From: Bacteroidia bacterium
GTDB taxonomy: Bacteria; Bacteroidota; Bacteroidia; Flavobacteriales; Flavobacteriaceae
DNA length: 38,576 nt
Assembly: GCA_030430535.1 (NCBI GenBank)
Contig: JAUIKY010000034.1
Location: forward strand, 1-38,576
Direction: 5' to 3'
Every line of letters begins with the position of its first letter. The first letter of the stretch is position 1. Shown in pieces: positions 21,386 to 29,126 of the stretch. The position numbers and the translations under genes were made by a program. A model generated the notes under the pieces. The model searched no databases. It saw nothing but the letters and a program-made list of their open reading frames with translations, and was not told where the DNA came from.

Positions 21386-23272
21386 TTGAACATGAGGAAG
21401 TTTTTAGGTGTTGTATTTCTATTTGTTTTGGTTCTTTTTTGGGGTTGCAAACAGGAAGTAAAGCCTATTGGGAATACTTCGTTAAAAAAAGTTGAACCGC
21501 ATAAAAAATACGTCGTCTATCAAGTTTTTACAAGACTTTTTGGAAATACGAATACCACGAATAAACCTTGGGGAACCATCGAAGAAAACGGGGTGGGAAA
21601 GTTCAATGATTTTTCGGAAAAAGCGCTTGCAGAAATCAAAGATTTGGGTGTGACCCATATTTGGTACACCGGTGTGCCGCATCATGCTTTGATAAATGAT
21701 TATACGAAATATGGCATATCCAATGATGATCCCGATGTGGTTAAAGGCCGTGCCGGCTCGCCTTATGCGGTGAAAGATTATTACAACGTAAACCCAGATT
21801 TGGCCGTAAATGTGGAAAACCGATTACAGGAATTTGAAGCCTTGATTGAAAGGTCACATCAGGCCGGCTTAAAGGTTATTATCGATATTGTGCCCAACCA
21901 CGTGGCACGGAATTACAAAAGCATTTCAAAGCCTAACGGAGTGAAAGATTTTGGCGAAAGCGACGATGTTTCTGTGACTTATCTAATAAATAATAATTTT
22001 TATTACAATCCCGGCGAAAGCTTTAAAGTGCCGGTTTGGGAAAGTGATTATTCGCCTCTGGGAAAGGAAAAGCACCCTATGGAAGATGGAGTTTTTTATG
22101 AAAATCCAGCAAAATGGACCGGCAATGGATCGCGGTTATCACAACCAAAAATGAATGATTGGTATGAAACCGTAAAGATAAACTATGGAATTTCCCCCGA
22201 GGGGCGTAAAGATTTTGAAGAATTGCCCATCGGATTTGAGAACGAAGACTATAAAGCTCATTTCGAATTTTGGAAGAATAAAACCGTTCCCGATTCGTGG
22301 ATTAAATTTCGTGATATTGCGATTTATTGGCTAGATAAAGGTGTTGACGGTTTTCGTTATGACATGGCTGAAATGGTTCCTGTCGAGTTTTGGAGTTATA
22401 TGAATTCGGCCATTAAAATGAAGAATCCCGATGCTTTTTTGTTGGCCGAAGTCTATAACCCCAAGTTGTATCGCGATTATATTAAAAAAGGAAAAATGGA
22501 CTATTTATATGATAAAGTCCAGTTATATGATACCCTAAAACATGTTGTTCAAGGGCATGGAAAAACCGACAATATTCCACCAATATTTGATGGTTTAAAG
22601 GATATCGAGCACCACATGCTTCATTTTTTGGAAAATCATGATGAGCAACGCTTGGCCAGTCCTGATTTTGCCGGAAATGCAGAAAAAGGGAAGCCAGCCA
22701 TGGTGGTTTCGGCAACATCAACTACCGCGCCTATTATGATTTATTTTGGACAAGAAGTGGGGGAAGACGGTTCTGAAGAGACCGGGTTTGGCGACCCAAC
22801 AAGAACCTCGATTTTTGATTATGTGGGGGTGCCAGCACATCAACGGTGGATGAACAACAAACAATTTGATGGCGGGCAGCTCACCGAAAGTGAAAAAAAA
22901 CTGAGGGATTTTTATAAACGATTGCTGAACTTTTCGATTTCGAGTTCAGCGTTAATGGAGCATTATGAAGACCTCCATTTATACAATCGAAAAAATACAG
23001 AGCGTTACAATGACAAAGTGCTGTCTTTTGCCCGATGGAGCGATGATGAAAAACTCATAATCGTTTCAAATTTTGATTCCGAAAGCAGCCAGGAATTTCA
23101 TTTGAAAATTCCACAGGAAATCATAAAAAAATGGAAATTTGAAAACGGAGATTATTATGCTCTGGATCAATTGTACCTTACAAGCAAAACCAAATTAAAA
23201 ATTCAAAATGGCATTGGAAGCCTTCATTTGCAGTTAAGGCCTTTGGAGTCGCTTATTTTAAAAATTCAATAG
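21386..23272 (+). CDS. GH13 alpha-amylase-family lipoprotein
   Basis: A 628-residue lipoprotein (FWGC, C21). GH13 motifs: DIVPNH (167-172), nucleophile D326 in GFRYDMAEM, acid/base E355 in FLLAEVYN and D419 in LENHDEQRL. It has a long insertion between regions I and II (about 175-300) that includes WESDYSPLGKEKHPMEDG, and a C-terminal beta domain. It differs strongly from the GH13 enzyme just upstream, so it is not a tandem duplicate. Substrate is probably maltodextrin; it may sit in the periplasm or on the outer membrane. It is the last gene of the right arm. Met1 or Met3 may be the start. Confidence 0.9.
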   Translation: MNMRKFLGVVFLFVLVLFWGCKQEVKPIGNTSLKKVEPHKKYVVYQVFTRLFGNTNTTNKPWGTIEENGVGKFNDFSEKALAEIKDLGVTHIWYTGVPHHALINDYTKYGISNDDPDVVKGRAGSPYAVKDYYNVNPDLAVNVENRLQEFEALIERSHQAGLKVIIDIVPNHVARNYKSISKPNGVKDFGESDDVSVTYLINNNFYYNPGESFKVPVWESDYSPLGKEKHPMEDGVFYENPAKWTGNGSRLSQPKMNDWYETVKINYGISPEGRKDFEELPIGFENEDYKAHFEFWKNKTVPDSWIKFRDIAIYWLDKGVDGFRYDMAEMVPVEFWSYMNSAIKMKNPDAFLLAEVYNPKLYRDYIKKGKMDYLYDKVQLYDTLKHVVQGHGKTDNIPPIFDGLKDIEHHMLHFLENHDEQRLASPDFAGNAEKGKPAMVVSATSTTAPIMIYFGQEVGEDGSEETGFGDPTRTSIFDYVGVPAHQRWMNNKQFDGGQLTESEKKLRDFYKRLLNFSISSSALMEHYEDLHLYNRKNTERYNDKVLSFARWSDDEKLIIVSNFDSESSQEFHLKIPQEIIKKWKFENGDYYALDQLYLTSKTKLKIQNGIGSLHLQLRPLESLILKIQ

Positions 23273-23293
23273 AATAAACACCGGGACTTTAAG

Positions 23294-23322
23294 AAAAAGA
23301 ATAGTTTATGCCTATTTTTTTA
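23294..23322. terminator. Possible bidirectional terminator between convergent genes
   Basis: AAAAAGAATAG and CTATTTTTTT form an imperfect stem around a 7-nt loop in the 39-bp gap between the convergent GH13 and LacI genes. Runs of A and T on both sides fit use in either direction. The stem is weak and overlaps the LacI stop. Confidence 0.4.
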
Positions 23323-24400
23323 TATTCGACGAATCCCGAATCACCAACTCTGCATCCAGAATTATTTTGTTCAAGTTTTGTTTAACAACGGGCAATTCAC
23401 TGTATTCTAAAAAACGTTTGGCGGCCTGTTTTCCAATTTCAGTACTGTGTTGCTCTATGCTCGAAATGCTCGGGGTTACCAAAGCGGTAAAAGGTTCGTT
23501 GCCAAATCCCACCAAAGCCATATCTTCGGGTACTTTTATATGGTTCTCCTGAAGCACCTGCAATGCACCTAAAGCGGCGTTGTCGCTGGCAGCATAAACG
23601 GCATCTGGTCGGTTTTTCAATTTTAGGAGCTGTTCCATCTTTTTTCGGCCGTCCTCCAAAGTGAGGTTGCATTCAATTAGAAGTTCGGTATCCAAGGGCA
23701 GTTCGTATTTTTTTAAGGCATCAATATATCCTTTAATTCGGTTGTTAAAAATACGAGTGTGTCTGTAACCGCCAATATGGGCAATACGCTGGCAACCCTG
23801 ATCCACCAAATGCTCAACAATCATTTGGCTGCTGTTGTAATCGTTAATACCAATATAATCAACATTCAAATCGTTTTCACCACGATCGAATAAAATAAGC
23901 GGAATACCTTTGGATTTAATTTTTTCATAATAATCCAATTTAATAGTTTCATTGGCCATTGAGGCAATAATGCCGTCCACTTGCGTAAACAATAAGGTAT
24001 CAATATTATTGCATTCCTTTTTATACGATTCGTTGGATTGCGTCATGATAATACTGTAGCCTTCTTTGTTGAGCACCTCTTCGATATTTTGGATAACAGA
24101 GGAAAAAAAGTTACTGTTGGTACGCGGCACAATCACACCAACCAATTTGCTTTTTCCTTTACGCAGGGCACTGGCCAAATGGTTGGGCTGGTAGTTGAGG
24201 TTTTTGGCTACCTGCTTTACCGCCTGTTTGGTTTTTTCACTAATGCGCGAGTCATCGTGCAGGGCTTTTGAGACCGCAGCCGTAGAAATGTTCAACACAT
24301 TAGCGATATCTTTTATGGTGGTTTTCTTTTTGATATGTAAATTTTTTATATATTTGCTTAATCGATTAAGCAAATATAGTGCGATAATTTTTATAATCAA
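23312..24400 (-). CDS. LacI-family regulator of the KDG kinase/aldolase unit
   Basis: The frame from the only ATG gives 362 residues. The LacI homology begins at about residue 24 (KKKTTIKDIANVLNISTAAVSKAL), about 20 residues late. The hinge is PNHLASALRKGKSK, then an effector domain from VGVIVPRTNSNFFSSVIQNIE to DMALVGFGNEPF. The ATG at 24400 overlaps a good -33 promoter box, so it is probably not the start. The codon where a Met is expected (24332-24334) is ATC, giving 341 residues if used. A perfect palindrome on its promoter suggests autoregulation. It is divergent from the KDG kinase gene, so it probably senses KDG or a related uronate product; this is inferred. Confidence 0.88.
   Translation of the reverse strand: MIIKIIALYLLNRLSKYIKNLHIKKKTTIKDIANVLNISTAAVSKALHDDSRISEKTKQAVKQVAKNLNYQPNHLASALRKGKSKLVGVIVPRTNSNFFSSVIQNIEEVLNKEGYSIIMTQSNESYKKECNNIDTLLFTQVDGIIASMANETIKLDYYEKIKSKGIPLILFDRGENDLNVDYIGINDYNSSQMIVEHLVDQGCQRIAHIGGYRHTRIFNNRIKGYIDALKKYELPLDTELLIECNLTLEDGRKKMEQLLKLKNRPDAVYAASDNAALGALQVLQENHIKVPEDMALVGFGNEPFTALVTPSISSIEQHSTEIGKQAAKRFLEYSELPVVKQNLNKIILDAELVIRDSSNIKK
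24349..24378. promoter_or_regulatory. 30-bp perfect palindrome, likely LacI operator O1
   Basis: Both 15-base halves are perfect reverse complements, with core TTAATCGATTAA and central CG. It overlaps the -7 box and expected start of the regulator's promoter, so binding should repress the regulator. Confidence 0.75.
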
Positions 24401-24401
24401 A
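24371..24401 (-). promoter_or_regulatory. Promoter of the KDG-unit LacI gene
   Basis: On the minus strand TTTG (24398-24401), 19 nt, then TATATTTG (24371-24378) is a full match to the Flavobacterium-type promoter. It is the best promoter match in the window. Confidence 0.65.
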
Positions 24402-24453
24402 ACTTTAATAACATTAGTGTTGTAGCGGGTTTTAGTTGTTTTTTCTAACCGTT

Positions 24454-24469
24454 GTTTAATCGTTTAACC
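24454..24469. promoter_or_regulatory. Degenerate operator O2 upstream of KDG kinase
   Basis: GTTTAATCGTTTAACC contains TTAATCGTTTAA, 11 of 12 identical to the core of the 24349-24378 palindrome. It lies 29 bp before the kinase ATG, where a repressor could block transcription. Confidence 0.55.
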
Positions 24470-24497
24470 AATTTTTAAAACTAAATACAATTCAAGA

Positions 24498-25544
24498 ATG
24501 AAAAAAGTAGTCACTTTTGGGGAAATTATGCTTCGTTTGGCACCTCAAGGATTTTTAAGATTTTCGCAAGCCAGTAGTTTTGACGTGGTTTACGGTGGGG
24601 GTGAGTCTAACGTTGCCGTTTCTTTGGCTAACTATGGTGTGCCTGTAGATTTTGTAACGCGTTTACCGAAAAATGACATTGGTGAATGTGCGATGATGGA
24701 AATGAGAAAACGTGGTGTGAATGTAGATAAGATTGTTTGGGGTGGAGACCGCTTAGGGATTTACTTTTTAGAAACAGGTGCTGTATCCAGAGGTTCTAAA
24801 GTAGTTTACGATAGAGCGCATTCTGCGATGTCTGAGATTAAACCAGGAATGATTGATTGGGATGCCGTTTTTGAAGATGTTGAGTGGTTCCACTGGACGG
24901 GTATTACACCAGCCATTTCTCAAGGTGCTGCCGATGTTTGTTTGGAAGCTGTAAAAGCTGCTAGCGCAAAAGGTGTTACTATTTCAACCGATTTGAACTA
25001 CCGTGCAAAATTGTGGAAGTACTGTGACGATGCTCACAGAGAAGCGGTAATGACTGAATTGACATCTTATTGTGATGTGGTTTTAGGAAACGAAGAGGAT
25101 GCAGAAATGCACTTTGGTATCAAGCCAGAAGGTATCAGTGTACAAACTGAAGGGCACAACGTAAAAGCAGAAGCTTTCCTTTCGGTATGCAAGCAAATGA
25201 TGGAAAAATTCCCAAGAGCCAAAAAAGTAATTACTACGTTAAGAGGTTCTATTTCAGCTTCACACAACACTTGGGCTGGTGTATTGTACGATGGCGAAAA
25301 AATGTACGAAACACGTCAGTACCAAATTACCGATATTGTTGATAGAGTAGGTGGTGGTGATTCCTTTATGGGTGGATTAATCTACGGATTGTTAAAATAC
25401 CCAGAAGACGACCAAAATGCTCTTGATTTTGCTGTAGCTGCTTCATGTTTAAAGCACACTATTAAAGGAGATGCCAACTTGGTAACCGTTGCCGAAGTTG
25501 AAAAACTTATGGGTGGTGACGCTTCAGGTCGTGTAGCGAGATAA
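24498..25544 (+). CDS. kdgK: 2-keto-3-deoxygluconate kinase (PfkB family)
   Basis: A 348-residue cytoplasmic kinase that phosphorylates KDG to KDPG, the substrate of the aldolase encoded next. PfkB features: N-terminal FGEIMLRLAP, glycine-rich VYGGGESNVAVSLANYG, and the C-terminal anion hole and catalytic base VGGGDSF (D288). The signature reads GGGD rather than the common GAGD, which is seen in KDG kinases. FHWTGITPA (131-139) is shared at the same position with the paralogue at 30517. It is divergent from the LacI gene and 91 bp before the aldolase gene. PfkB substrate choice cannot be proved from motifs; the KDPG aldolase neighbour makes KDG most likely. Confidence 0.9.
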   Translation: MKKVVTFGEIMLRLAPQGFLRFSQASSFDVVYGGGESNVAVSLANYGVPVDFVTRLPKNDIGECAMMEMRKRGVNVDKIVWGGDRLGIYFLETGAVSRGSKVVYDRAHSAMSEIKPGMIDWDAVFEDVEWFHWTGITPAISQGAADVCLEAVKAASAKGVTISTDLNYRAKLWKYCDDAHREAVMTELTSYCDVVLGNEEDAEMHFGIKPEGISVQTEGHNVKAEAFLSVCKQMMEKFPRAKKVITTLRGSISASHNTWAGVLYDGEKMYETRQYQITDIVDRVGGGDSFMGGLIYGLLKYPEDDQNALDFAVAASCLKHTIKGDANLVTVAEVEKLMGGDASGRVAR

Positions 25545-25566
25545 TATTTGGTGTTTATTTGTTGGG

Positions 25567-25594
25567 CCGTTAAGTCGTTTACTCGATTTAACGG
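25567..25594 (+). other. Intercistronic hairpin between kdgK and the aldolase gene
   Basis: CCGTTAAGTCG and CGATTTAACGG pair over 11 positions (one G-U) around a 6-nt loop, with no T run after it. It is more likely an RNA stability or processing structure than a terminator. Its arms also resemble degenerate TTAA/TCG operator halves. Confidence 0.5.
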
Positions 25595-25635
25595 TTCAGC
25601 AAAATCACAAATCAACAATAAAAACATTTATAAAG

Positions 25636-26307
25636 ATGGCACAATTTTCAAGATTAGAAGTGGCACAAGCCATGAAAGACACTGGGATGATTCCTTTGTT
25701 TTTCAACAGCGATATAGAATTAAGTAAAAAGGTATTGAAGGCCTGTTATGATGGTGGTGCACGCTTAATGGAGTTTACTGCCCGTGGCGATTTCGCTCAC
25801 GAGGTTTTTGGCGAATTAACAAAATACGCCATTAAAGAATTGCCAGGAATGATTATGGGAGTAGGTTCTGTTACCGATGGTGCAGCAGCTTCATTGTATA
25901 TGGCACTTGGTGCAAACTTTATCGTAACCCCAGTGTTGCGCGAAGACATCGCAATTGCTTGCAACCGTAAAAAAGTATTGTGGTCTCCAGGCTGTGGTAC
26001 CTTAACCGAAATCGCAAGAGCTGAAGAATTAGGTTGCGAAATCGTGAAGTTATTCCCAGGCGATATTTATGGACCTCAGTTTGTAAAAGGTATTAAAGGT
26101 CCACAACCATGGACTAGCATTATGCCAACAGGTGGTGTGTCGCCAACCGAAGAGAACCTAAAAGGTTGGTTCGACGCTGGTGTAACCTGTGTAGGTATGG
26201 GGTCTAAATTAATTTCAAAAGAAATTATCGCCAATAAAGATTATGCAAAATTAGAGCAGGATGTTAAGGATGCTTTAAGTATTGTAAAAAAGGTTAGAGG
26301 GTTTTAA
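25636..26307 (+). CDS. eda: KDPG / 4-hydroxy-2-oxoglutarate aldolase
   Basis: A 223-residue cytoplasmic class I aldolase that splits KDPG into pyruvate and glyceraldehyde 3-phosphate. The Schiff-base lysine is K138 in EIVKLFPGD. E46 and R50 of LMEFTARG match the EVTLRT active-site strand of E. coli Eda, and IMPTGGVSP (162-170) is the phosphate-binding strand. Length is typical. It follows kdgK in the same direction, so together they form the last two steps of the uronate / Entner-Doudoroff-type route. No 6-phosphogluconate dehydratase is in the window, so KDG from uronic acids is the more likely source. Confidence 0.94.
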   Translation: MAQFSRLEVAQAMKDTGMIPLFFNSDIELSKKVLKACYDGGARLMEFTARGDFAHEVFGELTKYAIKELPGMIMGVGSVTDGAAASLYMALGANFIVTPVLREDIAIACNRKKVLWSPGCGTLTEIARAEELGCEIVKLFPGDIYGPQFVKGIKGPQPWTSIMPTGGVSPTEENLKGWFDAGVTCVGMGSKLISKEIIANKDYAKLEQDVKDALSIVKKVRGF

Positions 26308-26340
26308 TACGATTGCTTCGTTAAAAACTTGTTAAACTTA

Positions 26341-26378
26341 AAAACCTTCACGGTATTCGTGAAGGTTTTCCTTTTTTT
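26341..26378 (+). terminator. Rho-independent terminator after eda
   Basis: Perfect 12-bp stem AAAACCTTCACG / CGTGAAGGTTTT with loop GTATT, followed by CC and seven T. It separates the KDG unit from the FKBP gene. Confidence 0.9.
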
Positions 26379-26395
26379 ACTCCCTTTAATTTTGC

Positions 26396-26403
26396 TACAT
26401 TTG
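26396..26403 (+). promoter_or_regulatory. -7 promoter box of the FKBP gene
   Basis: TACATTTG matches TAnnTTTG and lies 29 bases before the FKBP start, right after a terminator. Confidence 0.5.
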
Positions 26404-26432
26404 GCATCTGACAAAAATCAAAATAACCAAAA

Positions 26433-27137
26433 ATGAAAATAATGAAATTTTTAAGTTTAGTAGCATTTGCTGCACTAATGGTGTCTTGCAACGGTAAGAA
26501 TGGAGTAACTAACAAACCATTAAAAACAGAATTGGATTCTGTTAGTTATGCTATTGGGTTGGATGTTGCCAACAATGTAAAAAGAAGTTTTGATGAGTTT
26601 GATAACGATTTGTTTATCCAAGGATTTGTAAACGGATCGGATTCTACAGATATTCAAATCGACCAAGCCAAAGCACAAGAATTGGTTAGAAATTACTTCC
26701 AAAAGAAACAACAGGAAGAAATGGCCAAAAGAAAAGAAGAAGGCGAAAAAAACAAGGCTGAAGGTGAAAAATTCTTAGCCGAAAACAAAAATAAAGATGG
26801 TGTAAAAACTACCGAAAGTGGTTTGCAATACATCGTTTTAAAAGAAGGAACTGGTGCGCAACCAACTACCGATTCTAAAGTAAAAGTACACTATCACGGT
26901 ACGTTGTTAGACGGTACTGTGTTTGATAGTTCGGTTGATAGAGGTGAGCCAACTGAGTTTGGTGTAACACAAGTGATTAAAGGATGGACTGAAGGTTTAC
27001 AATTAATGAAGGAAGGTGCCAAGTACAAATTCTTCATTCCTCAAGATTTAGCTTACGGAGCAAACCCAAGACCAGGTGGCGCCATTAAGCCTTATGCAAC
27101 ATTGGTTTTTGATGTTGAATTATTAGAGGTTAAGTAA
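26433..27137 (+). CDS. FKBP-type peptidyl-prolyl isomerase lipoprotein
   Basis: A 234-residue lipoprotein (MVSC, C19) that probably assists folding in the periplasm or at the outer membrane. Residues about 30-125 are the FKBP N-terminal dimerisation helices (SVSYAIGLDVANNVKRS, then a Lys/Glu-rich linker helix). Residues about 140-234 are the FKBP catalytic domain (KVHYHGTLLDGTVFDSS, EFGVTQVIKGWTEGLQLM, YGANPRPG). The layout matches Mip/FkpA-type isomerases. It stands alone between two terminators. Met1 or Met4 could be the start. Confidence 0.93.
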   Translation: MKIMKFLSLVAFAALMVSCNGKNGVTNKPLKTELDSVSYAIGLDVANNVKRSFDEFDNDLFIQGFVNGSDSTDIQIDQAKAQELVRNYFQKKQQEEMAKRKEEGEKNKAEGEKFLAENKNKDGVKTTESGLQYIVLKEGTGAQPTTDSKVKVHYHGTLLDGTVFDSSVDRGEPTEFGVTQVIKGWTEGLQLMKEGAKYKFFIPQDLAYGANPRPGGAIKPYATLVFDVELLEVK

Positions 27138-27163
27138 TAGAAAATTATTTATCGAAATAAACT

Positions 27164-27196
27164 AAAAGCAGAAAGATCATCTTTCTGCTTTTTTTT
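27164..27196 (+). terminator. Rho-independent terminator after the FKBP gene
   Basis: Perfect 13-bp stem AAAAGCAGAAAGA / TCTTTCTGCTTTT with a 3-nt loop and a T run of eight. Confidence 0.9.
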
Positions 27197-27233
27197 GTTT
27201 CCTTTATTTTAGCAGACTATCCTTTTCAAATCG

Positions 27234-27241
27234 TAAATTTG
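27234..27241 (+). promoter_or_regulatory. -7 promoter box of era
   Basis: TAAATTTG matches TAnnTTTG, 20 bases before the era ATG, implying a very short leader. Confidence 0.5.
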
Positions 27242-27261
27242 CAGCAACAAAAACATTATAA

Positions 27262-28146
27262 ATGAGCCATAAAGCAGGTTTTGTAAATATTATCGGAAAT
27301 CCCAATGTGGGCAAATCCACCTTGATGAATGCCTTTGTGGGCGAAAAACTTTCCATTATCACATCCAAAGCGCAAACCACGCGCCACCGTATTTTGGGTA
27401 TCGTGAATGGTGATGATTTTCAAGTGGTGTTGAGCGACACCCCTGGAATTATAAAACCCGCTTACGAGTTACAGGAATCGATGATGGATTTTGTGAAATC
27501 GGCTTTTGAAGATGCCGATGTGCTGCTTTACATGGTTGAAATTGGTGAAAAGGAATTGAAAGACGAAGCCTTTTTTAAAAAAATCACCAATTCAAAAATT
27601 CCGGTGTTGCTTTTGCTCAACAAAATAGATACGTCCAACCAAGAGCAATTGGAAGAACAGGTGCAACTGTGGGCAGAAAAAGTGCCCAATGCTGAAATAT
27701 TTCCTATTTCCGCTTTAGAAGGTTTTAACGTTAAAGAAGTATTCAACCGAATTATCGATTTGCTTCCCGAGTCGCCACCGTTTTATCCCAAAGACCAACT
27801 GACCGATAAACCCGAGCGTTTTTTCATCAATGAAACCATCCGCGAAAAAATTCTGCTTCATTACAAAAAAGAAATCCCTTATGCCGTTGAGGTAGAGACC
27901 GAAGAGTTTTTGGAGGAAGAAAACATCATCCGCGTGCGTTCGGTCATCATGGTAGAGCGCGACACACAAAAAGGCATTATCATTGGGCATAAAGGCAGTG
28001 CTTTAAAACGGGTTGGCGTTGAAGCAAGAAAGGATTTGGAAGCCTTTTTCGGAAAGCAAATCCACATTGAAATCTACGTAAAAGTGAACAAAAACTGGCG
28101 TAGCAACCAAAACCAACTCAAGCGTTTTGGTTATAATAATAGGTGA
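27262..28146 (+). CDS. era: GTPase Era
   Basis: A 294-residue ribosome-biogenesis GTPase that binds the 3' end of 16S rRNA in the small subunit. G1 GNPNVGKST (12-20), G3 DTPG, G4 NKID and G5 SALEG are present. The C-terminal KH domain has IIGHKGSALKRVG. Length is typical. It has its own promoter box after the FKBP terminator and lies near der, the other ribosome-assembly GTPase. Confidence 0.97.
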   Translation: MSHKAGFVNIIGNPNVGKSTLMNAFVGEKLSIITSKAQTTRHRILGIVNGDDFQVVLSDTPGIIKPAYELQESMMDFVKSAFEDADVLLYMVEIGEKELKDEAFFKKITNSKIPVLLLLNKIDTSNQEQLEEQVQLWAEKVPNAEIFPISALEGFNVKEVFNRIIDLLPESPPFYPKDQLTDKPERFFINETIREKILLHYKKEIPYAVEVETEEFLEEENIIRVRSVIMVERDTQKGIIIGHKGSALKRVGVEARKDLEAFFGKQIHIEIYVKVNKNWRSNQNQLKRFGYNNR

Positions 28147-28461
28147 TTGACATAATTTTGTCTTAGATGAAATTCGTCAATTCGAGTGAATTTTTCGATT
28201 GAAATGAGAAAAATGTGTATCGAGAATTAGAATTTTATAAACCAAGAAATTGCAGTCCATCTATCGGGAATAATTTTTTAAGCCTCGCTTAAGTATTTTA
28301 AATAGAAGTGGAACAACTAAATAAAACCTAACGCTAACTTATTGGTTAAGTAACAATTACTTAAACTGGGTATTCAATATTTGCAGCAGTCAAAAATTTG
28401 TTTTATCACATTTGAGTTAGTTAGTTTTAAAAGCTTTAGTTGAGCCATCTTCTTCTTTCAA
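28147..28461. other. Intergenic stretch with repeat copy 1, no gene seen
   Basis: 315 bp between era and the convergent small membrane-protein gene. It contains the 63-bp dispersed repeat (28175-28237) and a trailing AATTTTTTAAGC..CGCTT block near 28272 that is also present after the second copy. The rest is AT-rich with no convincing frame or RNA gene. Confidence 0.6.
28175..28237. repeat. Dispersed intergenic repeat, copy 1
   Basis: 61 of 63 bases identical to 38398-38460. This copy keeps the left part but lacks the outer right arm (ACTCGAACTGA) found with the other copy, so it is partly decayed. Confidence 0.85.
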
Positions 28462-28968
28462 TTAAGGCTTTTTTTCTGTGCCTAAAACAGAATGCATAAA
28501 ATCATTTAGGGCTACCATGTCTTTTTTGCTGGATGCTTTCCCAATACTACCGGCAAAATAAAGCCCAATCCAAACCACTACCATTAAAAACATCACGCTC
28601 AATTGGATGGCATAACTTTGCTTTAACGACCAATTGCTGTAGACCCAAATTCCGAAGGCAATAAATATGATGGCTACAATAAAATGAAGGAACATAAAAA
28701 GGGTCCAAACCGTTGGGTTAGGGCCAAAAAGTCCGCGAACTAAACACGAATCTTTGGAGGTTTCGTCAATTTCCAAATGCAATTGTGGCGACCAAAAATG
28801 CTGTTTTTCCTTCGGAAATTTTATGAAAATATGCTGGTCAACACGGCTTACAATAAACTCCGATTGTGCTTTTTTTGCTTTTTCAAAGGCACTCAAAACC
28901 GAAATATGGTTTTTGGGGATTTCAAGTTTAAAGCGAGGCCTTAAAATAATGTCGTTGGATAATGGCAT
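28462..28968 (-). CDS. Small membrane protein of unknown function
   Basis: 168 residues, family not recognised. Residues 1-86 are soluble and mixed alpha/beta (FWSPQLHLEIDE, CLVRGLFGPNPTVW). Two membrane helices follow at about 87-110 and 118-140, then a short polar tail ending TEKKP. The N-terminal part is predicted to be on the same side as the tail. It lies on the minus strand between the plus-strand genes era and der, so it is a separate transcript. No catalytic motif is visible. Confidence 0.8.
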   Translation of the reverse strand: MPLSNDIILRPRFKLEIPKNHISVLSAFEKAKKAQSEFIVSRVDQHIFIKFPKEKQHFWSPQLHLEIDETSKDSCLVRGLFGPNPTVWTLFMFLHFIVAIIFIAFGIWVYSNWSLKQSYAIQLSVMFLMVVVWIGLYFAGSIGKASSKKDMVALNDFMHSVLGTEKKP

Positions 28969-29053
28969 GGGTTTAGTTGTTGGTATTCTAAATTACTATT
29001 TTTTATTGATATGCGAATGATTTATTATTCATCAAAAACGAAAAGGGCGTTAG

Positions 29054-29070
29054 TATATTTGCTATTTTTG
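29054..29070 (+). promoter_or_regulatory. Two overlapping -7 boxes of der
   Basis: TATATTTG (29054-29061) and TATTTTTG (29063-29070) both fit TAnnTTTG, about 56-73 bases before der. Which one is used cannot be told. Confidence 0.4.
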
Positions 29071-29126
29071 CAAAAATTTTTAGGTTAGGGTTTCTAAAAG
29101 AACCTTTATCAGATTAAACAGTAATT

